A DNA stretch of 64,000 nucleotides, from the NCBI RefSeq assembly GCF_028285715.1, contig NZ_JANQOO010000017.1:1-64000 (forward strand), given 5' to 3'. The stretch's first letter is position 1. The number at the start of each line of letters is the position of its first letter. This stretch comes from Ulvibacterium sp. (GTDB taxonomy: Bacteria; Bacteroidota; Bacteroidia; Flavobacteriales; Flavobacteriaceae). The translations under genes were made by a program, and so were the position numbers. The notes beneath the pieces are model-generated. The model made no database searches. It was not told where the DNA came from and saw only the letters and a program-made list of their open reading frames with translations. Below are positions 61,898 to 64,000 of the stretch, piece by piece.

Positions 61898-62692
61898 ATG
61901 ACCCCCCCCAAAGAAAAGATATCCGCACTTATAATTGCCTATAATGAAATTGGCTACATTGAAAGATGTGTAGAGTCCATTTCTTTTGCCGATGAGATTG
62001 TTGTAGTAGATTCCTACAGTACAGATGGTACCTACGAGTTTTTACAGAATCATTCCAAAGTAAGGGTCATACAACATCCTTTCTCCAATTTTACCCTTCA
62101 AAAATCCTTTGCCCTAAAGCAGGCTTCCCATGATTGGGTATTGTTTTTGGACGCGGACGAGGTGGTTTCCGAAGAATTAAAATTGGAGGTAATCGATACG
62201 GTAAATAGCAATAAAGACCATGCTGCATATTGGTTCTACAGAAAATTTATGTTTCAGGATAGTCCATTGTATTTCAGTGGGTGGCAGACAGATAAGAACT
62301 ACAGACTATTCCGAAAAAGCAAGGCCCGATTTTCCGATAAAAAAATAGTCCACGAGACATTGGTGGTGGATGGTACCTGCGCTATTTTCAAAGAAAAATT
62401 AACACATTATTGCTACAAGAATTACGAGGATTACAAAGCGAAAATGTTAAAATATGGACGCTTAAAGGCCAAGGAGGATTTTTATAGGGAGCGAAGATTC
62501 AGTTTTCTATCATTGATTTTTAAGCCTCTATGGAAATTTTTCAACCACTATTTCCTTCGTTTAGGTATCCTGGACGGTAAAAACGGCATAATCATTTGCT
62601 ACCTGAATGCTTTGAGCGATTTGGAAAGATATCGCGAGCTAAAAAAATTGGAAAAAAAGAACGAATTGGCCTACTACTTGGTAATGCCGTAA
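61898..62692 (+). CDS. GT2 glycosyltransferase of the WaaE/KdtX type
   Basis: A 264-residue GT-A glycosyltransferase. The SALIIAYNEIGYIERCVES start, VVVDSYSTDGTYEF and metal-binding LFLDADEVVSEEL are typical of the LPS core beta-glucosyltransferase-like family (KdtX/WaaE). YFSGWQTDKNYRLFRKS and HETLVVDG are further landmarks. It adds a sugar to a lipid A-core or other surface glycan. Its last 19 bases overlap the convergent glycosyltransferase gene on the minus strand. Confidence 0.88.
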   Translation: MTPPKEKISALIIAYNEIGYIERCVESISFADEIVVVDSYSTDGTYEFLQNHSKVRVIQHPFSNFTLQKSFALKQASHDWVLFLDADEVVSEELKLEVIDTVNSNKDHAAYWFYRKFMFQDSPLYFSGWQTDKNYRLFRKSKARFSDKKIVHETLVVDGTCAIFKEKLTHYCYKNYEDYKAKMLKYGRLKAKEDFYRERRFSFLSLIFKPLWKFFNHYFLRLGILDGKNGIIICYLNALSDLERYRELKKLEKKNELAYYLVMP

Positions 62693-63486
62693 TAGGTCCA
62701 TACACTTTTTTTCTGTCTTACTTCCTTACGGATTACCTGATTCTTGGCAATGGCCTCCGGTGTTCTGTACCCCCGCTCATGATCTAGATGAACACAGACG
62801 GCACTATAGCGTAATTGCTTTGATCGTACGCCAAAATTGAAAAGACGCTCACCAAATTCGCGGTCCTCACCTCCGTATTGCATTCGCTCATCAAATCCGT
62901 TGACATTGAGAATATCTTTCTTCCATCCTGACGAATTATGGCCGTTCCAACTGGCATTGGTCGGTGTAAATGTGTTGAACAAGGTAGATATGAACCCTTT
63001 AGCCGTCAATTTGTTATTCTTGAATGTCTTTGGGATACCTTTTTCCTTTAGCCATTGAATGTTGAAACAATTCTGCATTTCAATATCCTTCAAGGTAATA
63101 GCCCTCGAAATATTCATAGGCAACATATAATATCCCCCGGAAATAAAATAACCAGGTTCTTTGTTGATGTAGTGGACCTGTACAAAATCCTCACGGGGAA
63201 TGCAGTCCCCATCCGTCATGATAATATATTCTGTGCTGGTTGCCTGGATCGCCTTGTTTAAAATCCTGCACTTTTGAAATCCATCATCCTCCTGCCATAC
63301 ATGATGTATGGGAAAACTTACCTTTTCACGTATTTGCTCTATGAGTTCCTTGGTTTCCCGACCGGAACCGTCATCGGCGATAACGACCTCAAAATCCTTA
63401 TAGGTCTGGCATTGAAACCCCCATAAAACCTTTTGCAGCCATTCCGGTTTGTTATAGGTACTTATGATTACACTGACCGTGCTCAA
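62674..63486 (-). CDS. GT2-family glycosyltransferase
   Basis: A 270-residue glycosyltransferase with the N-terminal VSVIISTYNKPEWL, VIADDGSGRET, metal-binding MTDGDCIPREDF and a C-terminal galactosyltransferase-like GFDERMQYGGEDREFGERL with EHERGY-like LDHERGYRT. TTG 63486 is chosen because conserved sequence begins directly after it; the open frame extends to an ATG at 63600, but that extra part runs into the divergent gene. It probably acts in surface polysaccharide synthesis together with 61898 and the gene at the right edge. Confidence 0.85.
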   Translation of the reverse strand: MSTVSVIISTYNKPEWLQKVLWGFQCQTYKDFEVVIADDGSGRETKELIEQIREKVSFPIHHVWQEDDGFQKCRILNKAIQATSTEYIIMTDGDCIPREDFVQVHYINKEPGYFISGGYYMLPMNISRAITLKDIEMQNCFNIQWLKEKGIPKTFKNNKLTAKGFISTLFNTFTPTNASWNGHNSSGWKKDILNVNGFDERMQYGGEDREFGERLFNFGVRSKQLRYSAVCVHLDHERGYRTPEAIAKNQVIRKEVRQKKSVWTYYGITK

Positions 63487-63528
63487 GCTATTTTCCTTAA
63501 ATTTGTCCAACTTTACAAATGTAGTTTT

Positions 63529-64000
63529 TTGAGTTCCATCTCCAATATAAATCCAAAAAATTCTATTGGCCGAACCTATGTCGGTTCTACAATCTACCAC
63601 GTTTATCTGTCCATATTACATATTATCCGAGATTCGGCATATCACCCGGACAATTACGGAAACAATCTTTTGTTCTTGGTTGAAAGTACGCCCATGATAG
63701 AGACCTTGATTCCCAATCTAAAAAAGCGATTTTTTAGGGATGTACATATTATTTCCGAACGTAAAGATCATGTAGCGGATCTGGGGAAATTTGATTATTC
63801 CTTTCGCAGAAAGAAAAAGCTACCCCCTTATTTAGAAGAGAAACATCCCATTTTAAAGAAGGAAAAGGCATTTATTGAATCATCGGACCTTTATCTGTGC
63901 GATACGGATTCCTCCAAGAGTTATTTTCTATACCTGTTCGGCAAAAAGGATATTAAAATGATCGAGGATGGTGCACGAACCTACAATCAAAGGCATAGTT
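63529..64000 (+). CDS. 5' part of a probable polysaccharide-biosynthesis protein, cut by the window edge
   Basis: An open frame of about 157 codons runs off the right end. The start is uncertain: TTG 63529 and other non-ATG codons are possible, since no in-frame ATG is near. The peptide includes YVGSTIYHVYLSILHIIRDS, HHPDN-like AYHPDNYGN, LFLVESTPMIETLIPNLKKR, and DVHIISERKDHV. The late DIKMIEDGARTYNQR resembles segments of GT52/sialyltransferase-like or related capsule glycosyltransferases. Identification is tentative. Divergent from the GT2 gene at 62674. Confidence 0.5.
   Translation, partial: MSSISNINPKNSIGRTYVGSTIYHVYLSILHIIRDSAYHPDNYGNNLLFLVESTPMIETLIPNLKKRFFRDVHIISERKDHVADLGKFDYSFRRKKKLPPYLEEKHPILKKEKAFIESSDLYLCDTDSSKSYFLYLFGKKDIKMIEDGARTYNQRHS

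Overview
The window looks like a chromosome segment of a marine, polysaccharide-degrading Flavobacteriaceae species (Bacteroidota). The grounds are: Bacteroidota-type families (DUF2853, DUF2911, DUF5606, an MsrA lipoprotein, ruvX-def next to dapD), no Shine-Dalgarno sequences at starts, a few TAnnTTTG -7 boxes, two sulfatases, a GH20 hexosaminidase, and many Tat-exported sugar-modifying enzymes. No rRNA, tRNA, phage gene, transposase, integrase or CRISPR array was seen.

Left part (1-28.1 kb). A secreted protein is cut at the left edge, followed by an M23 peptidase. Next comes a sugar-acid/sugar-modifying set: enolase-superfamily dehydratase, msrA, TIM-barrel isomerase, two Gfo/Idh/MocA oxidoreductases and a CBM9-like lipoprotein. 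An ECF sigma/regulator/coiled-coil surface protein operon runs on the minus strand. Then galM, DUF2911 and meaB; a lipid-linked sugar group (GtrB-like GT2, flippase-like membrane protein, ArnT-like transferase, PAP2 phosphatase); MATE; sulfatase; mazG. A TRAP transporter (dctP-dctQ-dctM) is followed by an isomerase, an amidohydrolase with altered metal ligands and an SMP-30 lactonase, probably one acid-sugar uptake and catabolism unit.

Middle (28.2-40.1 kb). This is the most unusual region. Eleven unrelated genes, all on the plus strand and mostly AT-richer than their surroundings, are separated by about a dozen long imperfect inverted repeats. The outer boxes resemble CTACAAC...GTTGTAG or GCTAAAC...GTTAGC. 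Inside them lies a second paired box (about TATAATTCAT / ATCATAGCC), with spacers of unequal length on the two sides. This is the architecture of integron attC sites, so I read the region as an integron-like gene-cassette array without an integrase in the window. Cargo includes an S41 peptidase, GNAT acetyltransferase, PhzF-like isomerase, alpha/beta hydrolase, a sulfatase, a HEAT-repeat protein and several membrane or secreted unknowns.

Right part (40.1-64 kb). A LysE exporter; a beta-lactamase-fold lipoprotein that has lost its catalytic lysine; an ECF41-type sigma factor with a promoter motif that recurs in front of an azoreductase-cupin pair; DinB; a deiminase lipoprotein; another isomerase; two serine hydrolases; GyrI-like, DUF1569 and DUF2853 proteins; a glycerol facilitator; and an esterase. 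An enolase-superfamily dehydratase sits beside an exported RraA-like protein. Then SGNH hydrolase and GH20. The end carries DUF5606-def-ruvX, dapD, and glycosyltransferases that appear to open a surface-polysaccharide locus continuing beyond the window.
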